The notes beneath the pieces are model-generated. The model saw nothing but the letters and a program-made list of their open reading frames with translations, did no database searches and was not told the DNA's origin. Source: Cyanobium sp. Cruz-8D1 (lineage in GTDB: Bacteria; Cyanobacteriota; Cyanobacteriia; PCC-6307; Cyanobiaceae). Taken from it: 64,000 bases of DNA. The position numbers and the translations under genes were made by a program. Shown piece by piece: positions 41,522 through 50,180 of this stretch. The stretch lies in contig NZ_JAGQCD010000001.1 in NCBI RefSeq assembly GCF_024345975.1, forward strand, positions 1 through 64,000, given 5' to 3'. Position 1 is the stretch's first letter. Each line of letters starts with the position of its first letter.

Positions 41522-42484
41522 TCAGCCTGCAACGCCCCCCAGCAGGGTCGCCAGCAGGGCCTGCTGCACGTGCAGGCGGTTCTCCGCCTGGTCGAAGACC
41601 CGGCTGGCTGCCCCCTCGATCACCCCGGCACTGATCTCCTCACCCCGGTGGGCCGGCAGGCAGTGCAGCACGATCGCCCGCGGATCGGCCTCGGCCAGCA
41701 GGTCCTCGTCGAGGCACCAGCCGCTGAAGGCCTGCTCCCGTTGGGCCTGCTCCTCCTCCTGACCCATCGACGCCCAGACATCGGTGTAGAGCACATGGGC
41801 CCCGCGGGCCGTCGCCACGGGGTCCTGCAGCACCGTGATCGTGCAGCGCTCGCCCGCTAGGGCCCGGGCCTGCTCCACCACGGCCGGGCTGGGGGCGAAT
41901 CCATCGGGGCAGCCGATGCGCACATCCATCCCCAACAGGCCCCCGAGGAGCATCAGGGAGTGCGCCATGTTGTTGCCATCACCCACGTAGGCCAGGGTCA
42001 GGCCGTGCAGGTCGGTGGGGTCATGGCCGAAGCGTTCCTGAATGGTGAGGGCATCAGCCAGGGCCTGGCAGGGGTGCTCCAGGTCGGTGAGGGCATTGAT
42101 CACCGGGATTGAGGCCCAGTGGGCGTAGTCGATCAGGTCGTCCTGGGCGAAGGTGCGGATCGCCAGGGCATCGCAGTAACGGCTCAGCACCCGGGCCGTG
42201 TCGGCGATCGGTTCACCGCGGCCCACCTGGGTGACGGCCGGGTTGAGGTCGATCGTCTGACCGCCGAGCCGAGCCATGGCGACGATGAAGCTCACCCGGG
42301 TGCGGGTGGAGGCCTTGGAGAAGATCAGACCCAGCACCCGCCCGGCCAGATCAATGCGTTGTTCGCCGCTCTTCAGCTGGCGCGCCAGCTCCAGCAGGGC
42401 AAGGGTCTGGGCGCCGTCGAGGTCGGCGGAGGAGAGCAGGTCGCGGCCTTTCATGGCGGCGAGTGGGGCTAGGGGGGACACCAT
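41522..42484 (-). CDS. argF: Ornithine carbamoyltransferase
   Basis: 320 residues from ATG 42484 (an upstream ATG adds six residues). Diagnostic motifs: carbamoyl-phosphate loop SKASTRTRVSF (about 56-66), HPCQALADALT, the ornithine-binding VGDGNNMAHS and the catalytic HCLPAHRGEE. The enzyme makes citrulline from ornithine and carbamoyl phosphate in arginine synthesis. It is upstream of lexA and 46 bases downstream of a GT39-type gene on the same strand, with ftsH above that. Confidence 0.95.
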   Translation of the reverse strand: MVSPLAPLAAMKGRDLLSSADLDGAQTLALLELARQLKSGEQRIDLAGRVLGLIFSKASTRTRVSFIVAMARLGGQTIDLNPAVTQVGRGEPIADTARVLSRYCDALAIRTFAQDDLIDYAHWASIPVINALTDLEHPCQALADALTIQERFGHDPTDLHGLTLAYVGDGNNMAHSLMLLGGLLGMDVRIGCPDGFAPSPAVVEQARALAGERCTITVLQDPVATARGAHVLYTDVWASMGQEEEQAQREQAFSGWCLDEDLLAEADPRAIVLHCLPAHRGEEISAGVIEGAASRVFDQAENRLHVQQALLATLLGGVAG

Positions 42485-42530
42485 GGCCCACGTCCCAAAC
42501 AACCCTTATGCGAGATCGACCCCCCCCACG

Positions 42531-44048
42531 TCAAGGGCAGGGGCGCAGGCCATGGCGCTCGGGCCGCACGGTGCTGGCGGAGGGAAGCAGGATGAAAGGT
42601 GCGGACCGCCAAGCCCCGGGTGCCTCCCAGCAGGCCAGGTCGGGGTTGGCGGCACGAAGGGCGGGAATGTCGTCGTGGGCAAGCTGAAAGCCCAGGAAGG
42701 CTCGTTCGAGCGGCTGGGCAACGTCCCGTAACTCTTCCGGCGCCTGCTGCAGTTGGCCGGGCCGGAAGTAGAGCGGGCTGAGGGCCTCCAGCAGCCAGCC
42801 CCGACTCCAGCAGCCCGCGTCGCAGATGCCGCTGCGCTCGACGAAGGTGGCCATCAGCTTGTAGTTCTGCAGGGGAGCACGTTTCTCGGCCAACTCCCGC
42901 TGGGCCAGCTGCCACTGCAGCAGCAGCCAGATCGCCAGCAGGCTGGCCAGGGCGAGCCGCCGCGCACGGCAGAATTGTTGAGCGAGCTCCCAGCCATTAC
43001 CGCAGAGGTAGGCCAGAGCCGGCAGCACGACGATGTAATACCTGGCCTGGGACAGAGGCTTGATCAGGTCGACGGGCAGCATCAAGGCCAGGAAGCCACC
43101 GATCGCCAGCAGCAGGAACCGGGCTTCCCCCAGTGCTGGGCTTGGCGGCACCGGTGCCAGCGGTTCCGGGCGTCGTCGCACCGCCGTGACGGCGAACACC
43201 AGGGCCATGGGCACCCCCAAGGCGACCAGCAGCAGCCCTTCCGGTCCGGCGCGGCCCGGAGCCAGCAGCGGCAGGGTGCCGCTCAGGAACTCGCTCAGAG
43301 TGCCGCTGATCGGCGTCACCTGGATCCAGTCGAGGCGCTCCAGCTTGTTCGAGAGCGAACTCGACAGCAGATGGGCCATGGGACAGGCCAACAGGCCCAG
43401 CAGCAGGGGCAGCACCTGCTGGCGTCGACGCCATACCAGGCCTTCGGCCCAGACCACGGCCAGCACCACCAGGACGAACAGCAGCGAGAAGTAGTGGGTG
43501 AGGGAGAGCAGCAGGCAGGCAAGGACGAACAGGCGCCGCAGGGCCGCGTCGCTCCAGCCGACCAGAAGACTGTTGCTGGAGCCGCCCAGGCGCCGGTGCC
43601 TCAGTTCCATGGCTGCTCCCAGCATCACGGCCGAGAGGGCCAGGGAGGTGGCGTAGCTGCGGGATTCCTGGGCGTAAAACAGAAACGCCGGGCTGGTGCC
43701 CAGGAAGGCCATACTCACCAGGCGCCGGCCTGCCCCCCGACCCGAGGCGAACAGCGCGGTGGCCACCAGGCTGATGCCGGCCATCAGCAGACTCAGGCTT
43801 CGAGTCGCTGCTTCCCCGCTGCCGCCGCTGCCGATCCAGAGCTTGAGCAGGCTCTGGTAGAGGGGCGGATGGGTGTCGGGAATCAGCCAGTGCCGCAGCA
43901 TCAACCCCCAGTCGGCCCGGCTGGCGGACACCGACCAGAGCTCATCCGACCAGTAGGAATAGTTTGTACCCAGGCCGCGGCTGGCGGCCAGAAGAAAAAA
44001 GAGGACCAGCACCGCACTGATGGCGAGCTGGATCCTCCGGTGATTCAT
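42531..44048 (-). CDS. GT39-like membrane glycosyltransferase
   Basis: 505 residues with about ten hydrophobic helices. The first loop contains YWSDELWSVSASRADWG, the DE pair typical of polyprenyl-phosphate-dependent GT-C enzymes, then PDTHPPLYQSLLKLWIG, another conserved feature. Further helices (SMAFLGTSPAFLFYAQESRS, VDLIKPLSQARYYIVVLPAL) and a soluble C-terminal part follow. Substrates unknown; probably acts on glycans or lipids outside the plasma membrane. It is placed between ftsH and argF. I recall these two being direct neighbours in picocyanobacteria, so this gene looks inserted. Confidence 0.83.
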   Translation of the reverse strand: MNHRRIQLAISAVLVLFFLLAASRGLGTNYSYWSDELWSVSASRADWGLMLRHWLIPDTHPPLYQSLLKLWIGSGGSGEAATRSLSLLMAGISLVATALFASGRGAGRRLVSMAFLGTSPAFLFYAQESRSYATSLALSAVMLGAAMELRHRRLGGSSNSLLVGWSDAALRRLFVLACLLLSLTHYFSLLFVLVVLAVVWAEGLVWRRRQQVLPLLLGLLACPMAHLLSSSLSNKLERLDWIQVTPISGTLSEFLSGTLPLLAPGRAGPEGLLLVALGVPMALVFAVTAVRRRPEPLAPVPPSPALGEARFLLLAIGGFLALMLPVDLIKPLSQARYYIVVLPALAYLCGNGWELAQQFCRARRLALASLLAIWLLLQWQLAQRELAEKRAPLQNYKLMATFVERSGICDAGCWSRGWLLEALSPLYFRPGQLQQAPEELRDVAQPLERAFLGFQLAHDDIPALRAANPDLACWEAPGAWRSAPFILLPSASTVRPERHGLRPCP

Positions 44049-44098
44049 CGATGAGCGCCACGGCCAGGCGGGTTCCTGGGGGCGGGGCTGGTCAGATT

Positions 44099-45994
44099 TC
44101 AGGCGACAGCACCCTCCAGCACCGGTGCATCCGGCAAACAGCTGGAGGCCAGCAGCTGCTTCAGCTCGTCGCCCTCGATCACTTCCTTCTCGAGGATCTT
44201 GTGGGAGATGGCCTCCAGCAGGTCCCGGTTGTGGTGCAGGATCGACAGGGCACGATCGTGGGCCCGGTCGACCAGACCGCGCACTTCCTTGTCGATCTCC
44301 AGGGCGGTGGCATCACTCACAGCCCGGCGCGGGTTGGACCCCCCTCCCAGGAAGCGGCTGCCGCCCTGCTTGTCGTAGGCGAGGGGGCCGAGGGTCTCAC
44401 TCATGCCGTAGGTGCCGATCATCTGCTCGGCGATGTCGGTGGCCCGTTGCAGGTCGTTGGCGGCGCCGGTGGTCACCTCGCCGAAGACCACTTCCTCGGC
44501 GGAACGGCCGCCCAGGAGCGTGGCGATCTGGCCTTCGAGATCCTCCTTGGAGTTGAGGAAGCGCTCTTCGGTGGGCAGCTGCAGGGTGTAGCCGAGGGCC
44601 GCCATGCCGCGGGGCACAATCGAAATCTTGGCCACCTTGCTGCCGCCGGGCATCAGGTGCCCCACGATGGCGTGGCCGACTTCGTGATAAGCCACCACCT
44701 TCTTCTCATCGGGTTGCAGCACCCGGCTTTTCTTCTCCAGACCCGCCACCACCCGTTCAATGGCTTCATTGAGGTCGGCCTGCTCCACCTGGGTGCGATA
44801 GACCCGTGCCGCCAGCAGGGCCGCCTCATTGACGAGGTTGGCCAGGTCGGCGCCGGCAAAGCCACTGGTGGCCTGGGCGATCTTGTCGAGATCCACCCCA
44901 TCGGCCAGCTTCACCTTCTTGCCATAGATGTCGAGGATCATCTTGCGGCCGGAGAGGTCGGGACGATCCACCAGCACCTGGCGGTCGAAACGGCCCGGAC
45001 GCAGCAGGGCGGCATCGAGGGTTTCCGGCTGGTTGGTGGCCGCCAGCACGATCACCGGCTTGTCCTGGGCCGTGAAGCCATCCATCTCGGTGAGCAGCTG
45101 GTTGAGGGTCTGCTCGCGTTCGTCGTTGCCGCCCACCACGCCCATCGAGCCGGAACGGCTCTTGCCGATGGCGTCGAGTTCGTCAATGAAAATGATGCAG
45201 GGCGCCTTCTTCTTGGCTTCTTCGAACAGGTCGCGGACGCGGGCGGCGCCGGCACCCACGAACAGCTCCACGAATTCGGAGCCGGAGATGATGAAGAACG
45301 GCACACTGGCTTCACCGGCCACGGCCTTGGAAAGCAGGGTTTTGCCGGTGCCCGGAGGGCCCACCAGCAGCACGCCCTTGGGGATCCGGGCGCCGATGTC
45401 CATGTAGCGCTGGGGTGTCTTGAGGAAGTCGACGATCTCGGTGAGCTCGGTCTTGGCTTCGTCGACACCGGCCACATCGGCGAAGGTGACCCTGGATTCC
45501 TCATCGGGCACGTAGACCTTCGCCTTCGACTTGGTGAAGCTCAGGGCCCCCTGGGCACCGCCCCCACCCATTCCGCTGCGGCGAGCGAAGAATTGCAACA
45601 CCAGGATGAAGATCAACGGCGGCACCACCCAGCTCAGGGCCGTGGTGAGGAAGCTGGGCCGCTTCGGCGGGGCGGCGGCGAATTCGACCCCGTGCTGCTC
45701 CAGGCGCTGGGGCAGCTCCATGTCGAAGATCGGGGTGGTGGAGAGCACCGTGGGAGCTCCCTCCTCCGGAGCCGTGGTGAGCTCGTAGCGAATCTGGTCC
45801 TGGGTGATGTAGGCCCGCTTGACGTTGTCGTCATTCACCTGGTCGATGAACAGGGAGTAGGGCACCCGGGGCACCTGGGTGGCGGGATTGGGGAGGAAGT
45901 TGCTGAACAGCAGCAGCACTCCGAAACCGATCAGGAGCAGATTGACGATCCCGAACCGCCGGGTGGGGCGATTGTCGTCCTGACGGATGGCCAT
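44099..45994 (-). CDS. ftsH: ATP-dependent zinc metalloprotease FtsH
   Basis: 631 residues from ATG 45994. Two membrane helices (about 17-36 and 118-138) border a luminal/periplasmic domain. AAA domain: Walker A GPPGTGKT, Walker [12 protein letters not shown], pore loop [33 protein letters not shown]. Protease domain: zinc motif HEVGH (rather than HEAGH, as in several cyanobacterial and plastid FtsH) with a third ligand expected in the downstream [12 protein letters not shown]-type region. It degrades damaged membrane proteins. Comparison of the C-terminus ([13 protein letters not shown]-like ending) suggests the FtsH1/FtsH3 branch, but the paralogue cannot be fixed. Divergent from the SRAP gene. 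Confidence 0.94.
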   Translation of the reverse strand: MAIRQDDNRPTRRFGIVNLLLIGFGVLLLFSNFLPNPATQVPRVPYSLFIDQVNDDNVKRAYITQDQIRYELTTAPEEGAPTVLSTTPIFDMELPQRLEQHGVEFAAAPPKRPSFLTTALSWVVPPLIFILVLQFFARRSGMGGGGAQGALSFTKSKAKVYVPDEESRVTFADVAGVDEAKTELTEIVDFLKTPQRYMDIGARIPKGVLLVGPPGTGKTLLSKAVAGEASVPFFIISGSEFVELFVGAGAARVRDLFEEAKKKAPCIIFIDELDAIGKSRSGSMGVVGGNDEREQTLNQLLTEMDGFTAQDKPVIVLAATNQPETLDAALLRPGRFDRQVLVDRPDLSGRKMILDIYGKKVKLADGVDLDKIAQATSGFAGADLANLVNEAALLAARVYRTQVEQADLNEAIERVVAGLEKKSRVLQPDEKKVVAYHEVGHAIVGHLMPGGSKVAKISIVPRGMAALGYTLQLPTEERFLNSKEDLEGQIATLLGGRSAEEVVFGEVTTGAANDLQRATDIAEQMIGTYGMSETLGPLAYDKQGGSRFLGGGSNPRRAVSDATALEIDKEVRGLVDRAHDRALSILHHNRDLLEAISHKILEKEVIEGDELKQLLASSCLPDAPVLEGAVA

Positions 45995-46102
45995 GCTGCA
46001 CAAAACGGCGAATGAGCCCAAGCTAGGTCTGGTCGTCAACGGCCGTACCACCACCCGGTCGGGAGAACCGAACGCCCGTCCCTTCGGTTCCCCCCTCCCC
46101 CC

Positions 46103-46792
46103 ATGTGCGGCCGCTACTCCCTGGCCACGAGCCTTGATCGGCTTCTGCCCCGGCTGAAGGGGCCGATGCCGCCCGGGTTGGTCGACCATTACGCCCCCCG
46201 GCCCCAGGTTCGGCCTGGGGAACCGGTGCTGCTGCAGCGCCAGGAGCATGGCCGCCTCGAGGTGGCCCTGGCCCTGTGGGGGCTGGTGCCGGACTGGTGC
46301 CCTGACCCGATGGTCCGCCGCCGGCCGATCAATGCCCGCAGCGAGACGGTGGGGGAGAAACCCTTCTTTCGGGGCGCCTGGCGCCACCGCCGGGCCCTGA
46401 TCCCCGCCGATGGTTTCTACGAATGGCAGACAAAAACGGTGGAGGGCCGGTCCTTCAAGCAACCCTGGCTGTTCCGTCGCCGTGATCAGCGCCCCTTCTG
46501 GCTCGGTGGGCTCTGGGAGCGTTGGCTGGGCGGTGATGGGGGGGAACTCGAGACCTGCGTCGTGCTCACCACCGCCCCCAACGCCCTGCTGGCCCGGGTG
46601 CACGACCGCATGCCGGTGGTCATCCCCGACGGGCTGGAAGAAGCCTGGCTGGCGGCCGTCGATGGACCGGAGCTGCGGGCCCTGGATCCCCTGATGGCCC
46701 CCTGGGATCCGGCGGCGTGGGAGGCGGTGAAGCTGGAGGCACTGCCGGGGGAGTCGAGGCCCGCCGCCGATCAGGGGGAGCTGTTGGGATAA
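46103..46792 (+). CDS. SOS response-associated peptidase (YedK/HMCES)
   Basis: 229 residues of the SRAP domain. The essential Cys2 (MCGRYSL), Asn in PINARSET, Glu in PADGFYEW and His in VHDRMPVVI are all present. After removal of Met1 the cysteine forms a thiazolidine crosslink with abasic sites in single-stranded DNA and protects them. The presence of lexA 5 kb away is suggestive but no LexA box was found in the 108-base gap shared with ftsH. Confidence 0.92.
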   Translation: MCGRYSLATSLDRLLPRLKGPMPPGLVDHYAPRPQVRPGEPVLLQRQEHGRLEVALALWGLVPDWCPDPMVRRRPINARSETVGEKPFFRGAWRHRRALIPADGFYEWQTKTVEGRSFKQPWLFRRRDQRPFWLGGLWERWLGGDGGELETCVVLTTAPNALLARVHDRMPVVIPDGLEEAWLAAVDGPELRALDPLMAPWDPAAWEAVKLEALPGESRPAADQGELLG

Positions 46793-46890
46793 ATCTTCAC
46801 CCCCCTTCCTTCGGGTACGTTCCCACCACGGGGATCTTCGCCCCCATGCTGCCGGAGCGGCTAAACCGGAGCCATCCCCGCATCCGCGCC

Positions 46891-47145
46891 ATGAGCCTCG
46901 ATCAACTCGATGCCTTTCTTTCTTATGCCAGCCGGCAGCCCAACCTGCAGAGGCGCCTGCAGGATCACCAGGATCCCCTTGATCTGGGCGCTTTCCTCGC
47001 GCTGGCCCGTAGCGAGGGGTTCGTGGTGGAGGAAGCCGACGTGATTGCCGCGCAGCAGCGGGAGGAGGAGCACCTCAGCGACGAAGAGCTGCAGGAACGT
47101 GCCGGGACAGAGGCGCGCCGGCTGCGCCACTTCATCCCAGGATGA
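46891..47145 (+). CDS. Nif11 domain protein, 84 aa
   Basis: Starts MSLDQLDAFLSYASRQPNLQ and continues with LALARSEGFVVEEADVI, the two conserved helical blocks of the Nif11 family. In cyanobacteria this family includes leader peptides of ribosomal peptide natural products. Here no cysteine-, serine- or threonine-rich core follows: the C-terminus is charged (EEEHLSDEELQERAGTEARR), and a double-glycine cleavage site is missing. It is more probably one of the stand-alone Nif11 proteins of unknown function. Its stop overlaps the DUF427 gene start (ATGA). Upstream in-frame ATG 46846 (MLPERLNRSHP) is a less likely start. Confidence 0.78.
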   Translation: MSLDQLDAFLSYASRQPNLQRRLQDHQDPLDLGAFLALARSEGFVVEEADVIAAQQREEEHLSDEELQERAGTEARRLRHFIPG

Positions 47146-47705
47146 TAGGAAGTTCTGGACCCATCCCTGCTCCCGTGGATCCGCCCTCCTCCGTTACCCC
47201 CCTCCCTTGGCAGCGCTCTGGTCTCCCGGAGCGGGTGGCCGACTATCCGCGCCCCCCGGCCCTGGCCCTCTGCACCCGACACGTGCGGGTGGAGGTCCTG
47301 GGAAGGCTGCTGGCTGACAGCCACCGCAGCCTGCGGGTGCTGGAGACCTTCCATCCACCCACCTTTTACCTGCCGGGGGAGGCCCTTGATCTCTCCCTCC
47401 TGCAACCGGCCGGAGGCCGCAGTTTCTGCGAGTGGAAGGGTGTGGCGTGCTACTTCGACCTGGTGGCCCCGGGGCCCGACGGGATGCCCCGGCGGCTGAA
47501 GCGGGCTCTTTGGCATTACCCCGATCCGACCCCGGCCTTCGCGGCTCTGGCGGGCTGGTATTCCCTCTACCCGGCCCTGATGGATGGCTGCTGGCTGGAC
47601 GGGGAGCATGTCACCGGCCAGCCCGGGGGCTTCTACGGAGGCTGGATCACCTCCGATGTGGATGGTCCTTTCAAGGGCGACCCTCGCCACCCGGAGCTGG
47701 TGTAA
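47142..47705 (+). CDS. DUF427 domain-containing protein
   Basis: 187 residues. The core matches the DUF427 family (YPRPPALALCTRHVRVEVLG, LRVLETFHPPTFYLPGEALD, then SFCEWKGVACYFDLV and WHYPDPTPAFAALAGWYSLYP). The fold is a small beta-barrel; its activity is unknown. The first 20-30 residues are not conserved, so the real start may be GTG at 47175. It is translationally coupled to the Nif11 protein upstream, an unusual pairing. Confidence 0.82.
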   Translation: MIGSSGPIPAPVDPPSSVTPLPWQRSGLPERVADYPRPPALALCTRHVRVEVLGRLLADSHRSLRVLETFHPPTFYLPGEALDLSLLQPAGGRSFCEWKGVACYFDLVAPGPDGMPRRLKRALWHYPDPTPAFAALAGWYSLYPALMDGCWLDGEHVTGQPGGFYGGWITSDVDGPFKGDPRHPELV

Positions 47706-47733
47706 GTCAGGAGGCGTGCCTGTTGTTCCTTGC

Positions 47734-48657
47734 TCAGGGAAGCGGCACGTTGCGGCACCAGGTCAGGAATCCCTGCACACCTTCTTCCAGCGGTATGGCA
47801 GAAACGAAGCCAAGAGATTGCAGTCTGCTGATATCGGCCCTCCAGTTGGAGGGATTACCCTGATCTTGGTTACCGTTGAATCGTGCGTTGGGCCCCTGCC
47901 CGAGGCAGGTGAGAAGCAGATTGGCGATTTGCCGGATGGAGACTTCCTTGCCTGAAGCAAGATTATACGCTTCGCCTCTGAATTCAGCACGTTCTGCGAG
48001 GATGCGGATGGCTATGGCAACATCTTTCGAGTGGATGAAATCTCGAGATTCATTGCCTGTTCCCATCAGTTGAAAGGGCTCATCTGAAATTGACTTTTTG
48101 TAGATATCCCAGATCACCTGACGACGTAAGCCCGGTCCATAGGCCGAGAATATTCGGGCAATGGCGGTTCTGATGCCATAGATTTTTGTATACTCATTGC
48201 AAAGTATCTCTGACTGCAACTTGTGAAAGCCGTAGGGAGACATCGGTTCGCATATCTGGGATTCGTTGATCGGCAGCACGCCGGCATTGCCATAAACCGC
48301 CGCACTGGAGAGCGTGATGAAGCGGCAGGAGGGAGCTTGAAGGCGAATCGCTTCCAATAGCTCAAAGACCATTACGGTGTTTGCGTAGTAGTCAAGCGCA
48401 GGGTTGGCGATCGATAGACCTACCGAAGCGCATCCAGCAGCATTGATCAGCACGTCTGGAGGAGATTCGTTCAACAGCGAGTTGAATTCAGCGCTCGGTA
48501 TGACCATTGTTTCATGGCGTGTCAGCCGACTGTTCGTCACCACCCTCTTGCCGAGGCGATCAACTCCTGTCACCAGGTAGCCTTGGCTTAGGAATTCATC
48601 GGCAATGTAGCCACCAAGAAAGCCCGAGACGCCGGTGATCAACACTGACTGTTGCAT
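47734..48657 (-). CDS. NAD-dependent epimerase/dehydratase family protein
   Basis: 307 residues of the extended short-chain dehydrogenase fold. NAD-binding motif GVSGFLGG at about 9-16, ITLSSAAVYGN with the catalytic serine, and YGFHK with the catalytic Tyr/Lys (about 146-150). IARIFSAYGPG and DFIHSKDVAIAI are further family signatures. It should modify a nucleotide sugar for surface polysaccharide synthesis. Its composition is clearly AT-richer than the flanking core genes; it shares this with the following gene on the same strand. No terminator to the convergent DUF427 gene (28-base gap) was seen. Confidence 0.87.
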   Translation of the reverse strand: MQQSVLITGVSGFLGGYIADEFLSQGYLVTGVDRLGKRVVTNSRLTRHETMVIPSAEFNSLLNESPPDVLINAAGCASVGLSIANPALDYYANTVMVFELLEAIRLQAPSCRFITLSSAAVYGNAGVLPINESQICEPMSPYGFHKLQSEILCNEYTKIYGIRTAIARIFSAYGPGLRRQVIWDIYKKSISDEPFQLMGTGNESRDFIHSKDVAIAIRILAERAEFRGEAYNLASGKEVSIRQIANLLLTCLGQGPNARFNGNQDQGNPSNWRADISRLQSLGFVSAIPLEEGVQGFLTWCRNVPLP

Positions 48658-48721
48658 TGCTGGAAGACGATCAGGGAGCTGGGTGAGAAAGTAGGGATCT
48701 GATCAGGGGTCTCGATTGCAA

Positions 48722-49846
48722 TCAGGAGTTTGCCTGTGCATCGACCTGCCTGAATCCGCGTTGCTGCATTTTTGTTTCTGATCGAGCTCTGTCTAGCCTG
48801 TAGATGAGAAAAGCTTGTATCCTGCACAACTGTGCATAGGCAGATCCGTGGATGCCGTCAGATAGGACAGTACCGTAAATTGCCTTGCAGAGGAAATTCC
48901 TCAGTCTGTCGTTGGCGATGGTGTGCACTCTTCTGTTAGTAATATCCTGGATCGTTTCTGCCATCTCTGCCACCCGGAAGAAGGCGAGGGTGGTGGCCGG
49001 TGTCCAGTCATCAGGCTTGATGATCATCTTGCTGGCAATCAGCGACTTCCTATGCTCATCTCTATATTTTATACAATAGCCGCGATCAGCAGAGTAGGAG
49101 CCTGTGCTCCAGCTTGTTCGTCCATCGATGGATCTTACTGTAAACATCGTGTAGGGAAATCTTCTGACCCTCTGTTCTAGGCCGAGTTCGCAGAAGGCGA
49201 ATCGTATATATTTTTCGAGATTCCACTCTTTCCGCCCGCTCATCTTATTTCGCAGCTCTTCGGGGCTGCACAGAATTGGATCGGTAACCGAAAGGATTGA
49301 GGCCAAGTCCTTTCGACTCACCACGATATGTCGATCGGTAAAGCCGCCGTAATCTTCTCCTTCGGGAATCCATATCATCTCTGGATCTAGTTGCCGAACC
49401 GGGAAGTGGGGAGTCAGGTAGATATAGTCAGAGCGAGTGATGATGAAGCGATCATACTTTTGGTCGGCACCACTATTTTTGAGCGATTGCTTGAGCAGCC
49501 ATCTGAAGAAGAGAAGAATTGAGCCTGAGCCTCTCGTTCTGCCGTTTGCGTTGTGAACTCCCCCCATCCAGATGCCATCCAAGTCGAGCAAGCAGCGCCA
49601 GTCTCCTTGGCATCCCTCCACGATCTGTGCCGCGTCGAAGGCGCTGCCCCAGTCGTCAGGCTCCTCATAGGTCCAGATGTATCGGGCGTGCTGGTAAAAG
49701 GGATTGCTCGTGTCTTCCCACTGATTTTTGGCTATGCAGAGAGCGAGATCTGCATTCAGAGCTTCCAGCACATTGGCTCGAAAGGACGGGAAAGAGTATT
49801 CATGGGCTCTTGTCTCCGCAATGACAACGACCAATGTACTTTCCAT
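48722..49846 (-). CDS. Unrecognised protein, possibly polysaccharide-related
   Basis: 374 residues without a family I can name. Conserved-looking stretches are WRCLLDLDGIWMGG, KYDRFIITRSDYIYLTPHFP, IWIPEGEDYGGFTDRHIVVS, and WNLEKYIRFAFCELGL. Acidic pairs and the RSDY..., D-R-H pattern recall GT-A-type sugar-handling proteins, but this is weak. No signal peptide or membrane helix. GC is very low for this genome (38% in one 60-base line counted). It lies 64 bases upstream of the epimerase on the same strand and opposite in composition to the core genes around, so likely transferred with it. Confidence 0.7.
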   Translation of the reverse strand: MESTLVVVIAETRAHEYSFPSFRANVLEALNADLALCIAKNQWEDTSNPFYQHARYIWTYEEPDDWGSAFDAAQIVEGCQGDWRCLLDLDGIWMGGVHNANGRTRGSGSILLFFRWLLKQSLKNSGADQKYDRFIITRSDYIYLTPHFPVRQLDPEMIWIPEGEDYGGFTDRHIVVSRKDLASILSVTDPILCSPEELRNKMSGRKEWNLEKYIRFAFCELGLEQRVRRFPYTMFTVRSIDGRTSWSTGSYSADRGYCIKYRDEHRKSLIASKMIIKPDDWTPATTLAFFRVAEMAETIQDITNRRVHTIANDRLRNFLCKAIYGTVLSDGIHGSAYAQLCRIQAFLIYRLDRARSETKMQQRGFRQVDAQANS

Positions 49847-50180
49847 CTAGGGTAAGGAGAGTGTGATTTTTCTACTATAGCATTGGAGATTCATAAGTTT
49901 GCAGGCAATGGCAATTTCGACCTTGCTCTAAAGCCATTGGCGTCAGCTCTCTGCAGCTTGCGAGTAATGATGATGGCTGGATGTTGCGCAGAGCCCCGAC
50001 GCACGGCAACTGCGGTCCACGAAGCCCGAGGAGACGCCCTCCCCCAGTTCATGCACCTCTTTGCTGGGTTGCTGCCCAGATCGGCCATCAACATGTCCTT
50101 ACAACGGTGCAGGGCGCACTGACGCCGCGAACGATTGCCCCGATGGGTAGATATGCCGGTTCATCAGCAGGGAGGGGGCT
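49847..50180. other. Gene-free stretch in the polysaccharide patch
   Basis: 334 bases between the unrecognised gene and the GT61 gene, both on minus. The first 130 bases are AT-rich (GATTTTTCTACTATAGCATT near 49866), fitting a promoter region for the unrecognised gene. The rest returns to higher GC. Several short open frames exist on both strands but none resembles a known protein. Confidence 0.5.
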
